NCBI RefSeq assembly: GCF_023159225.1
Contig: NC_063171.1
Location: 13,562,326-13,626,325 of the forward strand
Length of the DNA stretch: 64,000 nucleotides
DNA from: Perognathus longimembris pacificus
Taxonomy: Eukaryota > Chordata > Mammalia > Rodentia > Heteromyidae
Reading direction: 5' to 3'
The position numbers and the translations under genes were made by a program. Positions 1-13,425 of this stretch are shown here, piece by piece. Each line of letters begins with the position of its first letter. Position 1 is the first letter of the stretch. The notes beneath the pieces were generated by a model, which had not been told where the DNA came from, did not search any database, and worked only from the letters and a program-made list of their open reading frames with translations.

Positions 1-917
1 GTCAGGTTAAACACATTCACGTTTTCATTTATCATTGGATATATGTTCAAATTTTACAATTTGAATAACAATGTCATTTTGCTATGAACAACTGTGGCTT
101 GCTTTATTATGGTCTTTGAAGCAACAAAACAGAGTAATGTTGAAAAATAATAACGATAAACCATTCATTTCTATAAATTGGAGCCCATTTCACTTAGCAT
201 CATCTTATGTTTTCATATGTACGTAGCTATTGAGCTATTGTGATCTTTTGCTAGGATTATCTTAGACATGTACTAATTATTTCCAATAAGTGAAACCACA
301 GAGTCCATGTTTCTTTGGGTCTGTATCACTTCATTTAGTATGATTTTTTCTTCCAACTCCTTCCATTTGCTTACAAATGGTACTATGTCATCCTTTCTGA
401 TAGAGGCATAAAATTATCTTGTGTATATGAACCACATTTTATTGATCCACTCATCTACTGAGGGGCTTCTGGGTTGGTTCCATATTTTAACTATGGCAAA
501 TTGTGCCAAGATTAGCATAGTTGTACTGGTGGCTTTAATGTAGTCTTGCTTTTAATCTGGATTTAGGTAAAGTGGGTATGCTGGATTATAGGGGAGCTCT
601 ATGTTTAGCCTTTTGAGGAACCTCCTTACTGATTTCCAGACTGGTTGAACAAGTTTACACTCCCACCAACAGTGCAGTAGGTTCCCTTTGGTCACATCCC
701 ATTCAGCATCTCTTGTTATTAGTTTTCTCGATATAGGACATTCTGACTGGGGTGAGATGGAATCTCAATGTTGTTTTGATTTGCATTTCTTTTATAGCCA
801 GTGATGTTGAGCACTTCTTCAAGTGTCTCTAGCCACTCTCATTTCCTCTTCAGAGAAGTTTCTCTTTAAGTCTTTAGCCCATTTTTTCAGGGGCAGTTGG
901 TTCATTACGCCTTTTTT
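1..917 (-). mobile_element. L1 3' portion, inverted arm (twin-primed insertion)
   Basis: From about 150 to 917 the reverse complement matches the end of L1 ORF2 and the start of its 3'UTR, including the segments coding GCGQKG-, PLLGIYP- and MFIAA-like sequence. Compare the clean copy at 48600-49200. Bases 1-150 are less clear. The element is the opposite arm of the plus-strand 3'UTR that follows. Confidence 0.75.
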
Positions 918-1265
918 TTTTTTCCTTTCTTCCCCATGATTTTACCCCAGGTGTCACTGTAACTGACTTTGGTACCCTGGATATTGTATATACGTGTATT
1001 GGAACTAGGGAAAGGAAAGGGTAACATCAACATGGAGAGACAAAGGATAAAAGATGAACCAATGTAACAGCAATACTTACAAAACTATATGCTGTAAACC
1101 AACTGTACAACTCCTAGGAGGGGAGGGAAATGTGGAAGAGGGAAGGTGGGAGAAAAATGAGGAAGGAGATATCCAGTTGGATAAGAAATGTATGCACCGC
1201 CTTACCTATGACACTGTAACCCCACTGTATTATCATTTTGACAATAAAAAACTCAAAAAAAGGAC
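918..1265 (+). mobile_element. L1 3'UTR, direct arm (twin-primed insertion)
   Basis: Plus-strand L1 3'UTR homologous to 47580-47930 and 49330-49620: shared phrases GTATATACGTGTATT, GGGAAAGGAAAGGG and CACTGTAACCCCACTGTAT. It ends with TTTTGACAATAAAAA and an A-rich tail. Together with the inverted arm at 1-917 this is the typical product of twin priming. Confidence 0.75.
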
Positions 1266-2544
1266 AAAGAATTGAAGGAGGACAAAATTTAAAGCTTCCC
1301 TGCTTCTTAGGACCATACAGCTCACATATAAATGATTGCTTTGTAAACAATTTCCTTTGATTGTAATGTTGACTGTTAAGCAAAACTACAAAATTGGAAC
1401 AATGATAATGATTGAAACAATACTTTATTTTTTAAAACAATACCATTTACTTAAATATCCTATAGACATATTAATTTTATGCCTAACTGTCTCTCACTCT
1501 ACTTTTTACATACAACATTTATATAAGCCAGTCTTTCCAACCTAGTCTTTAACCTCATTCTGAAATAGCAACTGCTGCACCATAAATCTTGATTATCTCT
1601 GCTACAATAGGTGAGCTCTAAGCACAAAGAATAAAACATAATTGATGTAGAAGCTGGTCTACAAGAAAGTTTATTACATGGCAAACTAAATTCTTACAAC
1701 TAGGACAAAATGAAGAACATACTTTCTAAAATTGTACTCAAACCCAACTCCATTATTGTCTTTGATCTTGGTTAATTTAAGAATTCTGTTGTCTTGGAGA
1801 GGAAATATGAATTTTTCTTCTATTATATTACAAAGAAATGCTAAACCCATAGAGTTGTATTTTCTCTATCCTTTTTATGCCTTCTTGTCTTTTTACTCAC
1901 TTGCTCCCAACTCTCACAACCATAATGCATCAATAATTATTAACAAATAATAATAATAGTAGGGTTAATACAAAAATGCCTATTTTACTTTAGATGCTGT
2001 ATCTACAGTACAATTCTCAGTTTGAGTTTATGATCTTTGTTTAGTGAATTTCAGCTAGATATTAAAATTTGCTAGATATTAAAAGGGCATTTTTGGTTCA
2101 CAAATTATTTCTAGTTAATCAGTGGGCAGCTCTGATTTAAGAATTCTTACAAGTTGGGAAAATACCTTAACCTGAGCATGATAAAGTTCTAGAATCTATT
2201 CAACCATGATACAGATAATAATTATACATGCTTTGGAAGATTGTTGTTACTCTTCAATGAAAAAATAAGTGTGAATGTTAACAGCTGATTGCAGCATTTC
2301 TGTCACAAACTATCTGATGGCTGTTATAATATCTCACTTTACTGTTGCAAGTATGCACATAGGACATGATCCTACAGAAGGAATTTTAAAATATAATCCA
2401 TAGTGCAATAACAACAAACCACATCCTAAGTATGTAGAAATATGTCATCCTTTGAGATGTTTAAGTATGCATTTTTTTCAAAAGTGTTATAAAATATATA
2501 GTACCAGATTAAGTTAAGAATGTTGAATTAAAAAAAAAGATGGA
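1266..2544. other. Unique AT-rich intronic DNA
   Basis: No coding signal, recognisable repeat or RNA gene seen. Short ORFs are chance. Confidence 0.6.
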
Positions 2545-2738
2545 GGGGCTGGGGATATGGCCTAGTGGCAAGAGTGCCTGCCTCATATACATGAGACCCT
2601 GGGTTCGATTCCCCACCACCACATATACGGAAAATGGCCAGAAGTGGCGCTGTGGCTCAAGTGGCAGAGTGCTAGCCTTGAGCAAAAAAAAAAGCCAGGG
2701 ACAGTGCTCAGGCCCTGAGTTTAAGCCCCAGGACTGGC

Positions 2739-2769
<31 letters not shown>
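2545..2769 (+). mobile_element. Dimeric ID-type SINE (Geomyoid IDL family)
   Basis: Left unit GGGGCTGGGGATATGGCCTAGTGGCAAGAGTGCC with a tRNA-like A-box and a GGTTCGATTCC B-box; right unit GCTGTGGCTCAAGTGGCAGAGTG; then a pure A tail of about 28. The flanks AAAAAAAAGATGGAGG at about 2531-2546 and ending at 2777 are the target-site duplication, so this is a young insertion. Confidence 0.9.
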
Positions 2770-2771
<2 letters not shown>

Positions 2772-2849
2772 TGGAGGAAGTATTGTTAGAAGTTGGAATT
2801 CTCCCTCTACTTAGGTTTGCCAGCTTTTAGTGTGTGTGATGGTAGTGAA

Positions 2850-3060
2850 GCTTGAATTCTTGGCCTGGATCAATGTCTCAGGATTCTTCTTGTGCTCAAG
2901 GTGAGTGTCCAACCACTTCAGACACAGCTCCACTTTTGGCTCTTCATGATTAATAGAGGTAGATTTTTAGCCAGGGCTGGCTTCAAATTTTATTCGTAAA
3001 ATCTCAGCCTCTTTGAGAAAGAGGATTATAGCCATGAGCTATTAGCTCCTAGCTTCAATT
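2850..3060 (-). mobile_element. Degraded B1-ID composite SINE
   Basis: Minus-strand composite: ID-like part (CTTGTGCTCAAGG, CCACTTCAGACACAGCTCC) followed by a 7SL/B1-like part (AGCCAGGGCTGGCTTCAAA, AATCTCAGCCTC). Strongly diverged. Confidence 0.6.
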
Positions 3061-3084
3061 TGTAATTTGTAAAATTAGGAAGAA

Positions 3085-3712
3085 TAAAATAATTTCATTT
3101 GGAGGGAAATGGATGGAACTGGAACAAATCATAGTAAGTGAGGTAAACCAAGTTCAGGGAGACAAATGGCACATGTTCTCTCTGTGAGGTGGAAATTAGA
3201 TCTAAAATGCACTGGGACATGATAAATTATACAGGATTTTAGATACTTACCCACAGTGAGACCAAAAGAGGTTACTCTTAGGAGAGAAACACAAAGGTAC
3301 AATGCCTAAGTGCCTATTCATATCTATGTAAAATATACATATTGGAACAAACTTCAAGATATGGAAACAAGAGACTTCTTTTTTGTTGTTTGTTTTGTTT
3401 TGTTTTTAGTTTTGATGATTCCATCTTTGCCTTATATATGGCACAATGAACAGTATGTCAAATCATCAGAACAGTTGAGTCAAGGGTATAAAACTCAAGG
3501 AGAAAGGGGGAAACTGTAGCAGTGGAGCTCACTTAACACTGGTGAAAGTAAACTGTACAACTCATGTGTGGAGATGGGAGGGAGGGACTGGGAGAAAGGG
3601 AGGGAATAGAAGACACTGTAAGAATGGAAATTTGTTCATTACCTGACTCACGTAATTGTAATCTCTCTTTATATCACTGCTAAAACACTAATATAAATAA
3701 AATTTAAAAAAT
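3085..3712 (+). mobile_element. L1 3' end fragment
   Basis: Plus-strand end of L1 ORF2/3'UTR (GGAACAAATCATAGTAAGTGAGGTAAACC resembles the SEMSQTQ coding region), ending CACGTAATTGTAATCTCTC and an ATAAATAAAATTTAAAAAA tail. It belongs to a different 3'UTR subgroup that is also seen at 51720-52075. Confidence 0.7.
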
Positions 3713-3715
3713 ATT

Positions 3716-4956
3716 TATTATGTAATTTCTGCCCCAGTACATGACTATTTCTTAACTTCATGTGAATTGTCACTTGAATGCATAATTCATAAAAATAAGT
3801 CTCTGAATTTTGTTGATTATCTAATTTGTCATCCCAAAATCAGTTGTTACTGTTGTTTTTAATGCCTAGATGTGCAAAGGAACATATTTATTTTAACTGA
3901 ATCTGTAATTGTAACTGAGTCATTATCCATTCATGGGGTAAATTACTGACAATTTTCCAATTTGCCAGATTTTCATATATATCACATGAATAATTGACTA
4001 ATGAGAATGAGCCAAATTGGAGGTAGTTAATTTTAGCTGGGTGAATCCAGTACCATCTGGACTTTGGGATTTACTAACTTTTAATTGACCTACTTCTTCC
4101 AGAAGAGTGCTAATACCCAATTTGTGAAATAGTTACTCAAACTCAAACCAGAAAAAAATAGGGCTACTTACTAGAGAACTTAAGTGTAATTCATTCAGAA
4201 CTGAATGAATAAAATAGGAAACTAATGTTCAATACCAAAAGCTCATTTTTAAATATCAAATTAAGATTATGCAATAAAGCAGATGGATATTAATTTTATG
4301 TTGTTCTTCCCTTTTCACTATTATTGGAATGTTAATTCTTTATTTCCTGTTTGTAGCCTTCAGGTCTAGTGTGCTTGTTTATGATAAGTCTCATTACATT
4401 TAAACTTACAGCCACCTCACTTTCATCTGTGCGATTTCTTTTCTGTTAAAATTACTGGTAAAATTATCATTGAAGAGTTATATAATTTAACTTATGTTTG
4501 GATGCATAGCAAAATATTAATGTTGCTCTTAATTTTAATTACACTTTAGAGATATTCTTGGCATGATGTTCCTATTAATGTTTTTAAAAGTTAATTTCCA
4601 TCTGCTGCTATATGCTCAAACCTGGTAACATAAAATATGTTATCTAATTATAAGAGTTATCACTATGTCCACTACATGTGTAAAATTATGCCTTTGGGAA
4701 TGGCCCTTCTCAATTTCATGAAGACATGCCAATTTATCCTAGATGTTAAATTTAAAATTAATATATCTCTCTGGTTGCTTCATTGAAGATGAAGGTAAGA
4801 GTAAACACATAAAAAATAGTTTAATGACCTTCATTAGTTACGTTTTCTAATAAATGCAATAAGATTTAATAAAAAGATGAAGTAATACATTCTGTTCTGT
4901 AAAATTATTTGGATCAGCTAAAATAGGTATTATCTACCTATTAAAATGTATATATT
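3716..4956. other. Unique AT-rich intronic DNA
   Basis: No gene or repeat recognised; long AT-rich stretches only. Confidence 0.6.
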
Positions 4957-5262
4957 AGGAACTGGGCACCAAAGTCTCACACCTGTAATTCTAGCTACTC
5001 AGAAGTCTGAGATTTGAGGATCTCAGTTCAAACCCCATCAGGGTAGGAATGTACATGTGACACTTATTTATATTTAGCTACTAAATAAAACTGTTTCAAG
5101 TGGCTGATCACTAATATAGACTAAATATAGCTCAAGGAACTCAGAGCTCTGGGTTCAAGCCACAGGACTGAACCAAACCAAAAATGTGTCATGTTGCTCA
5201 AAAGGTAGAATATCTTCTTAGCCACTTATAATCCTGGGTTCAAATCCCAAAACTGACAATAT
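4957..5262 (+). mobile_element. B1-ID composite SINE plus ID remnant
   Basis: 7SL/B1-type left part (CACACCTGTAATTCTAGCTAC, GAGGATCTCAGTTCAAACC) followed by an ID-type right part (CAAGGAACTCAGAGCTC, GGGTTCAAGCC). A second ID-like B-box unit follows at about 5186-5262 (CCTGGGTTCAAATCCC). Confidence 0.65.
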
Positions 5263-5325
5263 CTACAGATGATCGATTGATAGCTAGCTAGCTAGATAGA
5301 CAGACAGGTAGGCAGACAGATAGAT
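5263..5325 (+). repeat. GATA/GACA microsatellite
   Basis: Imperfect GATA, GCTA and GACA tetramers at the A-tail side of the preceding SINE remnant. Confidence 0.8.
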
Positions 5326-5789
5326 ATTATTTTGAAGAATGCTATTATTTTATGACTATGCCTATTTTATGACTACGCCTAGGCCATATTTATGGCCTGA
5401 GTAACTACCAATAGCTCATCTAATGTTTGAGAAGTACAGGAATCTTTAATATGTGATAATAAATACAGTGACATGTCACAAATATTCAAAAGGAGATATA
5501 CATATATATACATATATATGTATGAAACTAAGCAGAAACAGTAGATTAAATGAATAGTGACATGTAACTATAGGGCTCTGAGTGTTGTTAAGTGTGAGTT
5601 ACATGAATCCAAAGAAAAATATAGTGTAGAGTTTGAGTTTGCACTGTGGCTGAAGTTTCCTTTTCTTTTCTTTCGTAGTTGGGATTCTTATTTCATTTGC
5701 TTATCTGTTATATCTGCGTCTGTTATAGAGCTTATTGTATCACACTATTTTTTTTTTACATTTTAAGCTATATTTGACAGCTCTTCTAA
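5326..5789. other. Unique AT-rich intronic DNA
   Basis: Nothing recognised beyond a short ATATAC run near 5500-5525. Confidence 0.5.
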
Positions 5790-6390
5790 CTTTTTTATTA
5801 TTATTAAATTTTATTGATCAGCTGATGTGTTGAGAGGGTATAGTTACATAATAAGGTAGTGAGTACATTTCTTGTCATATTTGTTACACCCTCCTTCATT
5901 TTTCTTTCCCTTCCCCAGTCCAGATAAGTATATATACAATATCCAGTGTACCAGAATCATATACAGTGACCACAGGGGGTACGGTCAAAGGAAATTCACC
6001 TAGTACATTAAACACTGACAACAGTAAAATCCTCCTGTTTCCAACTCTTGGTGTTCATTTTGCTTAGCCTCATCTTATATAATCATATGTATGTAGCTGT
6101 TGAGACCTTTTTATGTTTATTTAGTAATTGTTCGGTTTTAGAGAGATGATGTAAAGTCGCTGACCAAAATATGTAGAAATACCATTTGAAAAGAAGTTTG
6201 TTGCTTTACAGACATGATCTCTACTGTTCTCCCCTCCCCCTCCAACAACCACATATCAGAGAGACCATGCACCTTTGTCCTCTTTGCTCTAGGCTTGACT
6301 CGCTCAATATTATTCCTTCCAGATCTAACAGATCTTCCAGATGTAACACTTTTGAAAGAGACATATTCTAAAATAACTGATTTCAATGTC
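5790..6390 (-). mobile_element. L1 3' end fragment
   Basis: The minus-strand 3'UTR matches the young L1 at 16114-16420 (ATAGTTACATAATAAGGTAGTGAGTACATTTC; GAGAGACCATGCACCTTTGT; GCTCTAGGCTTGACTCGCTC). No open frame. Confidence 0.75.
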
Positions 6391-6719
6391 AAATTAAAAA
6401 TTTACTGAGTAGTCTGATTTCTAAGTTTATCTTGCTGCTAATTTCCTTAAACATATTGACTATTTTTTCAGTAGGCAGACAATTATGTTTACTTTAGAGA
6501 CAATATTTTTTGTTGATTATTCAGTAGAATATGTTACCTAATATGCACAGAATGGACTTTTCTATGAAGTTATGTAGGATGTCATGTTATCTTCTCCATA
6601 TTAATAACCTAATTGTATTTTCATGTGTGCAAGTAAACTTTATGAGCAATATTCTTTGTTAGCTCTCTCTACTCTAGTTGCTGCTCACCACACAATCTGA
6701 GCCTGTTTTAAGAGTTCTT

Positions 6720-7495
<776 letters not shown>

Positions 7496-7524
7496 CTACA
7501 GCTCTATTATTTTCGGCATGCTGG

Positions 7525-7625
7525 TGGTTAGAGATAAGAGTCTCAGGGACTTTCCTGCCCAGGCTGGTTTGCACAAGGATGCTCAGATTTCAAGCTTTTT
7601 GTGTAATACTCTCAGTTTTCCATAG
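7525..7625 (-). mobile_element. B1/7SL-like SINE fragment
   Basis: A decayed minus-strand 7SL-type segment containing CCTGCCCAGGCTGG, the hallmark phrase of B1/Alu left ends on the opposite strand. Confidence 0.45.
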
Positions 7626-7686
7626 GACACTTATCTCCTGGATTGAGTAGATAGGCCATTACAAGGCAGAGGATCTGAACTGGAAG

Positions 7687-7772
7687 AGAGAGAGAGAGAG
7701 AGAGGGAGAGGGAGAGGGAGAGGGAGAGGGAGAGGGAGAGGGAGAGGGAGAGGGAGAGGGAGAGGGAGAGAG
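7687..7772 (+). repeat. (GA)n and (GAGAGG)n microsatellite
   Basis: A pure GA run passes into about eleven copies of a GGGAGA hexamer. It is purine-only on the + strand. Confidence 0.95.
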
Positions 7773-8039
7773 CATCTTCTTCATGTGTCAATTATTTCTA
7801 TTTAATAAAAGAAAAATTACGTTTAATATACATACATTATTAATTTCCTTCTCCCAAGTTTGTATTGTGATGTATAATGATCATATGGTTTCAGAATATG
7901 AGGTATTTTAAACATATATTTGATACTTCAAGTATTGTGGTCATACTTATTAATATCACGTAGTTTTCTATGTTCAGCAAAAACTCAAAATGGATGGTGG
8001 GTACATAGCAAACAATGGAAATGTAAAATTATTAGCTTT
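7773..8039. other. Unique AT-rich DNA
   Basis: No feature recognised. Confidence 0.5.
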
Positions 8040-8540
8040 TAGTTGTTAAAATGATATACACAGATTACATGTACATAAATCAGGCAATGAGTACATTTCT
8101 TTTTGAGCCATGTCAAGTCTCCCTTTATTTTCTTCCAGTTTTTCCCCCAGGCCTCCTCACCCACCCTGCCACAAGTTGTATAGTTCACTTTTACCGTAGT
8201 GTCTAGTGAATACCACTTCTACATTTATTCACATTTTGCCATTTTCCTGATTTCTGTGTTCCTCCTTACCTTCCCCCAAACAAATGAAATTACATCAGAT
8301 AAAAGGTACATAAAACAAAAAAACAGGGACAAAGAGGATAAAAATGAAAGAGAATAATGTAAAACTTATTGTTTCCATTTTTTAAAATTCATTTCAATAA
8401 ACATCATTTTGGATTTTGTTTTTTGTGATCATAAACCCTTGGTGTTTCTCTTCTAAGAATACTCTTCTTGGGTCTCACTGTGTGAAGATCTAGAGTCCTT
8501 TATTCTTTATTATGTGCAACAAATTTCTTTTTGTCTTTTA
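8040..8540 (-). mobile_element. Old L1 3'UTR fragment
   Basis: Minus-strand 3'UTR: GTACATAAATCAGGCAATGAGTACATTTC matches the L1 3' terminal region; CACTTTTACCGTAGTGTCTAGTG and CTTAGAAGAGA-like phrases recur in other copies here. Confidence 0.6.
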
Positions 8541-8574
8541 CCATGAAGTGAATATACTTGTAGATTTACAGGCA

Positions 8575-9720
8575 TTTTATTTTAGATTATTTTATCAGAA
8601 AGAGGTTACAGTTATATAAGTAAGGTAATGAGTACATTTCCGGTTGAAGAGTGCCACTCTCTCCCTCATTTTCTTCCACACTTTCTAATTACAACAAATG
8701 AAGGGAAACCATGCAATGTGTTTGTTTTTGGCTGACATACTTGGCTATATATATTTTTTTCCAGCTACATTTCCTTATGAAAGGTACACTATAAGTCCAA
8801 CAGAAGCATATATTCCACTGTGTATAGGTACCACATTTTCTTGATCTATTTCTCTGCTAAGGAGCACCTGGGTTGATCCCATATCTTGGCTATGGTAAAT
8901 GCTGCAATGAACATGGTTGTGCTGTTCTCTTTAGTATGGACTTGTTTGTGGTCAATGGGATAAATGCCCAGGATTGGAATTATTGAGTAAAAGGAAATCT
9001 CTATGTTTGATCCATTGATGAAACTCCATATTGTTTCCATGTGTGATTGAACAAGTTTATATTCTCACCAACAGTGTAGTAACATTCCCTTTTGAAGACA
9101 TCCCTGCCAGCATCTGTTATTAGTTTTCTTGAAAATGACCATTCTAACCATAGTGAGGAATAATCTTAATGTTTTGATTTCCACTTATTTTATGGTCAGA
9201 TATGCTGAACATTTCTTCAGGTATCTATTGACTGTTCTTACTTCTTCTGAGAAGTCTCTCTTTAAGTATTTGGCCGATTTATTAACTGTATTGTTGAGTT
9301 TTTGAGCATCTATTTTTGGAGAATTTATTTTTAGTGCCTTAATTATTTTTTTATATGTGAGGCCCTTGTCTGATGTATGGCTAGTTTAAAAATAAAGGAA
9401 AAAAACCCCTCCCATTCTCTGATTTTCTGTTTATCTTATTAGCTATGTCATGGAAAAGCTCTTTGGTTTGATACAATTCCATGTATTCATTCTTTGATTT
9501 GTTGTGACTGTGGATCATTACATAAAAAATTTGACTGGTGCCTCGGGGCTCTAGTATTTTCCATATTCCTGTATATTCCTGTAATATTTTCATGGTAACT
9601 AACCTTATGATTTTATATACCGTTATTATCTGACATATTCAACACTCTAAAGATGAGCTTGAAGATTGAAAATTAATTTATCTTCTTTCAGAAAGCTCTA
9701 ATTTTTTTTTACATTTTCTT
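8575..9720 (-). mobile_element. Old L1 fragment (3'UTR to ORF2)
   Basis: Minus strand: 3'UTR start at GTTACAGTTATATAAGTAAGGTAATGAGT, then ORF2 C-terminal coding remnants; a frame at 9593-9381 reads NEYMELYQTKELFHDIANKINRKSENGR, homologous to the [19 protein letters not shown] segment of the intact ORF2. Many stops. Confidence 0.75.
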
Positions 9721-9799
9721 GCCCACCCCCCTGCCCACAGATTCTTTTATATTCTTCAGGTGGATCAATGCACCTCACTCGTATTCTGCCTAGGGAAAA

Positions 9800-10200
9800 A
9801 CTTTAATTATTATTGTTATTATTATTTTACTTTATTGTTATTTTACAGGTGATGTACAGAGTGATTGCAATCCTATGAGTATGCAATGTGCACATTTTAT
9901 TCCATACAATATCTTCTGTTCCCTCACTCTCTTCCAGCCCTTCCTTCATATCTCTACCCATGAGTTGTATACTTCACTTTCATCAATGTCCAGTCAGTGA
10001 GCTCCACTACAGAATTTTTTACCTTTTTTCTCTGTGTTCTATGCCCTCCTTCAACCCTTCTAAAGATTTACATTAGAATACATCAAAAGTTATGTTAAAA
10101 AAACACCAAAATCTAAAAACAAAAATGCAGGTGTCTTTTTTTTCATATCTTAGAGTTCATTTCAACAGAATATGAAGATAAATCTTCTTCAGGTAGTTCT
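9800..10200 (-). mobile_element. Old L1 3'UTR fragment
   Basis: Minus-strand 3'UTR-like sequence similar to 8060-8420 (CAATGTGCACATTTTATTCC, CTTTCATCAATGTCCAGTCAGTG). Confidence 0.5.
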
Positions 10201-10239
10201 TTGTTTATGTTTTAATTATTCTTTCATATGTTGCTTGAC

Positions 10240-10620
10240 ACATGGAGTGACTGCTTTGATGGGATTTTCATTCTCATCATTACTTCAGGCTTGTTAATAC
10301 ATCTCCAGTCCTGTGGCAATTATGTTAGGCAGCTTCTCATTTTACTGAGAAAAAGAACTAAGATTAATAGTCTACAAGCAATAGATACACATTTCTGTTC
10401 ATTGACTCAGAAGTTTCAGGTTAGAGTCACTCACCTCCATTGTTTCTGGGCCTATGAAGAGGCAGAGCCTTCTGGCTGGTAAGAACAGACAGCCAGTTTC
10501 CTCTCCTCATGTTCAGTAAGGGAGAGAAGGGAAGGAGACCAGCATATCGACATCACAGGTGCACTCTCAGTGCCCCATTTCCTCCACAATGTTTCCTTCC
10601 CAGTAGCTCACGGAGCTGTA
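10240..10620 (+). mobile_element. Possible ERVL-MaLR LTR remnant
   Basis: Diverged sequence with MaLR-type LTR phrases in order: GTTTCAGGTTAGAGTCACTCACCTCC, TTCTGGGCCTATGAAGAGGCAGAGCC, a purine-rich AGGGAGAGAAGGGAAGGAG tract, and CTCAGTGCCCCATTTCCTCC. Non-coding and incomplete; identification is by memory of the family pattern. Confidence 0.4.
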
Positions 10621-12815
10621 GATTTATCATTATATAAAATGTCATGTGATGTAAATTATTCATTGTCATATTAATATGATATCATACAGACTCAGTTTTT
10701 ACTTTTTGTGACCTGAAATATTTCTGTTTTTCGCTTTCACCATTTATCGTAGATACTGCACAACTGGTTTTTAGCCAGTATGTGGGAATATTTTTACTCA
10801 GATATAACCTGTTTATTTACTTTGCTTAATATTTAGGTGTCTGACCTGATATTTGCTTATTATGTTGTAATGGATTACTTCTTTACAGATATTTCTATTA
10901 TTTGAACAGATGTGCTTATGACTAAATCTTCTTAAGTATTCCCAAAACCTGACTTTTTGAAAGCCAACTTTGGAAAAGAGTTATGTATACAATTAAAGAA
11001 TCAGGAGATCGTTTTATTGATTCATTGCTTCAGCATTTCTGTTTTTCAGTACAAACTGTTCCACTGAAATGATTAGACATGATACCACTTTGGAGGAATT
11101 ATACTGTTTGTAGTCATGATAGAGTATTTTATTTGTGTTTAATTATACAAGTTGTTAGGGAACCAAAGATTCTCAGTTAATTTACACATAAGACTTGTTC
11201 CTCTCTGGAATACTTTGATGGAATTATAGTGATCAATCTTGAGCTCAGTGGTTATTTGAAGTAAGAGATTTTTCTCGTCAACTTCCCAATTTCATCCTTG
11301 AGCTGTCTCAACTCTGTTGGATGATTCCATCTAAGAAACTGTTTCCTTTCTCATGTCTGTGTTCCACCATCTCTGGGGCTTTCATGCTTTGTATCCCGAA
11401 AGTGTAGTTTGGATTTTTCTACCTCATATGTAAAAATTATATATCACAATACAGCTGATTAGCCATGAAGTTCCTATAATTCCTTTCCCAAGAACTATGT
11501 GGTTGCATCACTGATCTTTTACCCATTCCTCTACCATGTAGAGGATTATACTTTGTGTTGCCTGTGTAGCTTTTATTCAGATCAACCAAAGTGGGCTACA
11601 CTTGGCTTTTTACTATTTATTGATTTGTATTTATGCTCATCATATTCCTTTGTATAGACTTTTATGTAACCATAAATTACAATTGTTTCTCTCCACTATT
11701 ATTCTGTCTCTGTTTCTGACTCTTTCTCTGTTTCTCTCTGTCTCTGTATCCCTGTTCTCTCTCAGTGTGTGTTTGTCTTCAATCCCTCCTACGTTTTGTC
11801 CTTATTTGTGCAGTATGCACACACACATTCACAGATGTCAGGCACAAATATTATTAAAGTATGTATTTCTGTCAGGTCTGCTATTAATCTGTAAAAATAA
11901 TTTAAGGGTTTTAATGATGATGCCCCACTTCTCAGAGTCAAACACTTGGCATAAAAACAACTGAGAAATTATTGTATTTATTTTTCTCATTTTTCAAAAG
12001 GAAATAAAAATATCACATACATCATGTAATACTAGTTTAAACTACATAGGTTAATTACGTTATACACAAATCAAATTAAATGATCACTTAACTTACCACA
12101 TTGAGGGGAAAGCTATTTTCCAAACAAAATTTTGATTTATCATTTTCATGAAGATGTTGCTGATGCCCTGTCAAATGTACAATTTACTGACAGCTTCAGG
12201 AGAAGATCTATATTTCACTGCTTTTTAGGAGAAAACTAATACAAGATATTTTATCACCTAGATAGATTGGAATTGAATTTGCCTGTATCTGTGTCATTTC
12301 CTTGTTATGTAGCTGACACATATATGAGAAATCAAAGCTGTTATAACAAAAAAAAGCAGATTGTTCTCAGTGTACATTAATTATCAGAGTTGAGAGTGCC
12401 ATCTCATATACTCTCCACACTAGCATGCATGTGTAACTTATTTGTTCACATTCAAATAATATTTTAGGTGGGAGTGGAGCAAGCTCTTTGGTTAGGTATT
12501 ATTGACCCTCTATTTAAAGCAAACAGTTAAGTACTGCTTGCCCTTAGTTACTTGAAAATGAAAACTGGACAACTAAGAAATGCACTCTTCCCTTGAGGTG
12601 GGATTCCTGAATTTGTTAGTAAATGTGTGCAATAACAAGTCAGAACCTCATTCCCTCTCTCATTTAGGGTCATATTTACTTATACTTCATGAGAGAGCAT
12701 TTGCTCCTTTGTTGACATACCATGTATTTAATGAGTATCTACTATGTGCCATGCATTTAGCCATCAAGAGCATAGTGATCAGAAAAAGGAGAAGCAATGG
12801 ATAATGAGATCAAAA
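10621..12815. other. Unique AT-rich intronic DNA
   Basis: No gene or repeat family recognised apart from a CT-rich stretch at about 11700-11770. A 120-codon frame at 11602-11964 has no ATG start and no recognisable product. Confidence 0.55.
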
Positions 12816-12818
12816 CAT

Positions 12819-12822
12819 CATG

Positions 12823-12857
<35 letters not shown>

Positions 12858-12886
12858 GATCTATCTATCTGTTTATCTACCTATCA
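12819..12886 (+). repeat. (ATCT)n microsatellite
   Basis: About 16 ATCT units, with a CGAT interruption near 12857. Confidence 0.9.
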
Positions 12887-13425
12887 ATCTAATGAAATTT
12901 TACTCATCCATTTTAAAGAATGATATTGTACCATTTGTAAAGATATACAGAGAGCTGGAAAAGATTATGTTAAGTGAAATAAGTCAGGCCCAGAGAGACT
13001 AAGGATGCATGTTTCTTCTTTTATGTGAAAGGACATTTATCTTACAAACTCCTAAGTAAATATGTTGAGTAGCATGCAAGTACATAGAAACACAGTAACT
13101 GAAATAGGAGAGCTTCAAGCAAGATCTCAAATAGTGTAATTTAGTAGAAAGGCAAAACTCATTATTCTGCAAAATAAAATATCAGGAAACAGGTATTGAG
13201 AGGGTTGTGCTGATGTCAAAGGGAAAGGGGTATATTAATGGAGAGGAAAAAGAGGGAAAATACAGTCAAGAATCCAATGTATATTCCATAAAAGTACGAA
13301 CAGTTAGTGAAGGTAGGGTATGAGAGGGATGTGTGAGAAGGTTGAAAAGGTGACATTAATCAAGATACATTTTATATGCTAGCTACATTGTTAAATGGCC
13401 ACATCTTAATACAACTGCTTAAAGA
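12887..13425 (+). mobile_element. Old L1 3' end fragment
   Basis: Plus-strand ORF2 C-terminus (GAGCTGGAAAAGATTATGTTAAGTGAAATAAGTCAGGCCCAGAGAGAC) continuing into 3'UTR ending near TTAAATGGCCACATCTTAATACAAC. Confidence 0.65.

Noticed and set aside
2540..2830. 96-codon ORF; similar ORFs at 26175, 32816, 45136 and 46009
   Set aside because: Recurring translations of the dimeric ID SINE, not protein genes.
11602..11964. 120-codon plus-strand ORF
   Set aside because: Non-ATG start, Leu/Ser-rich from a CT-rich tract, no recognisable product.
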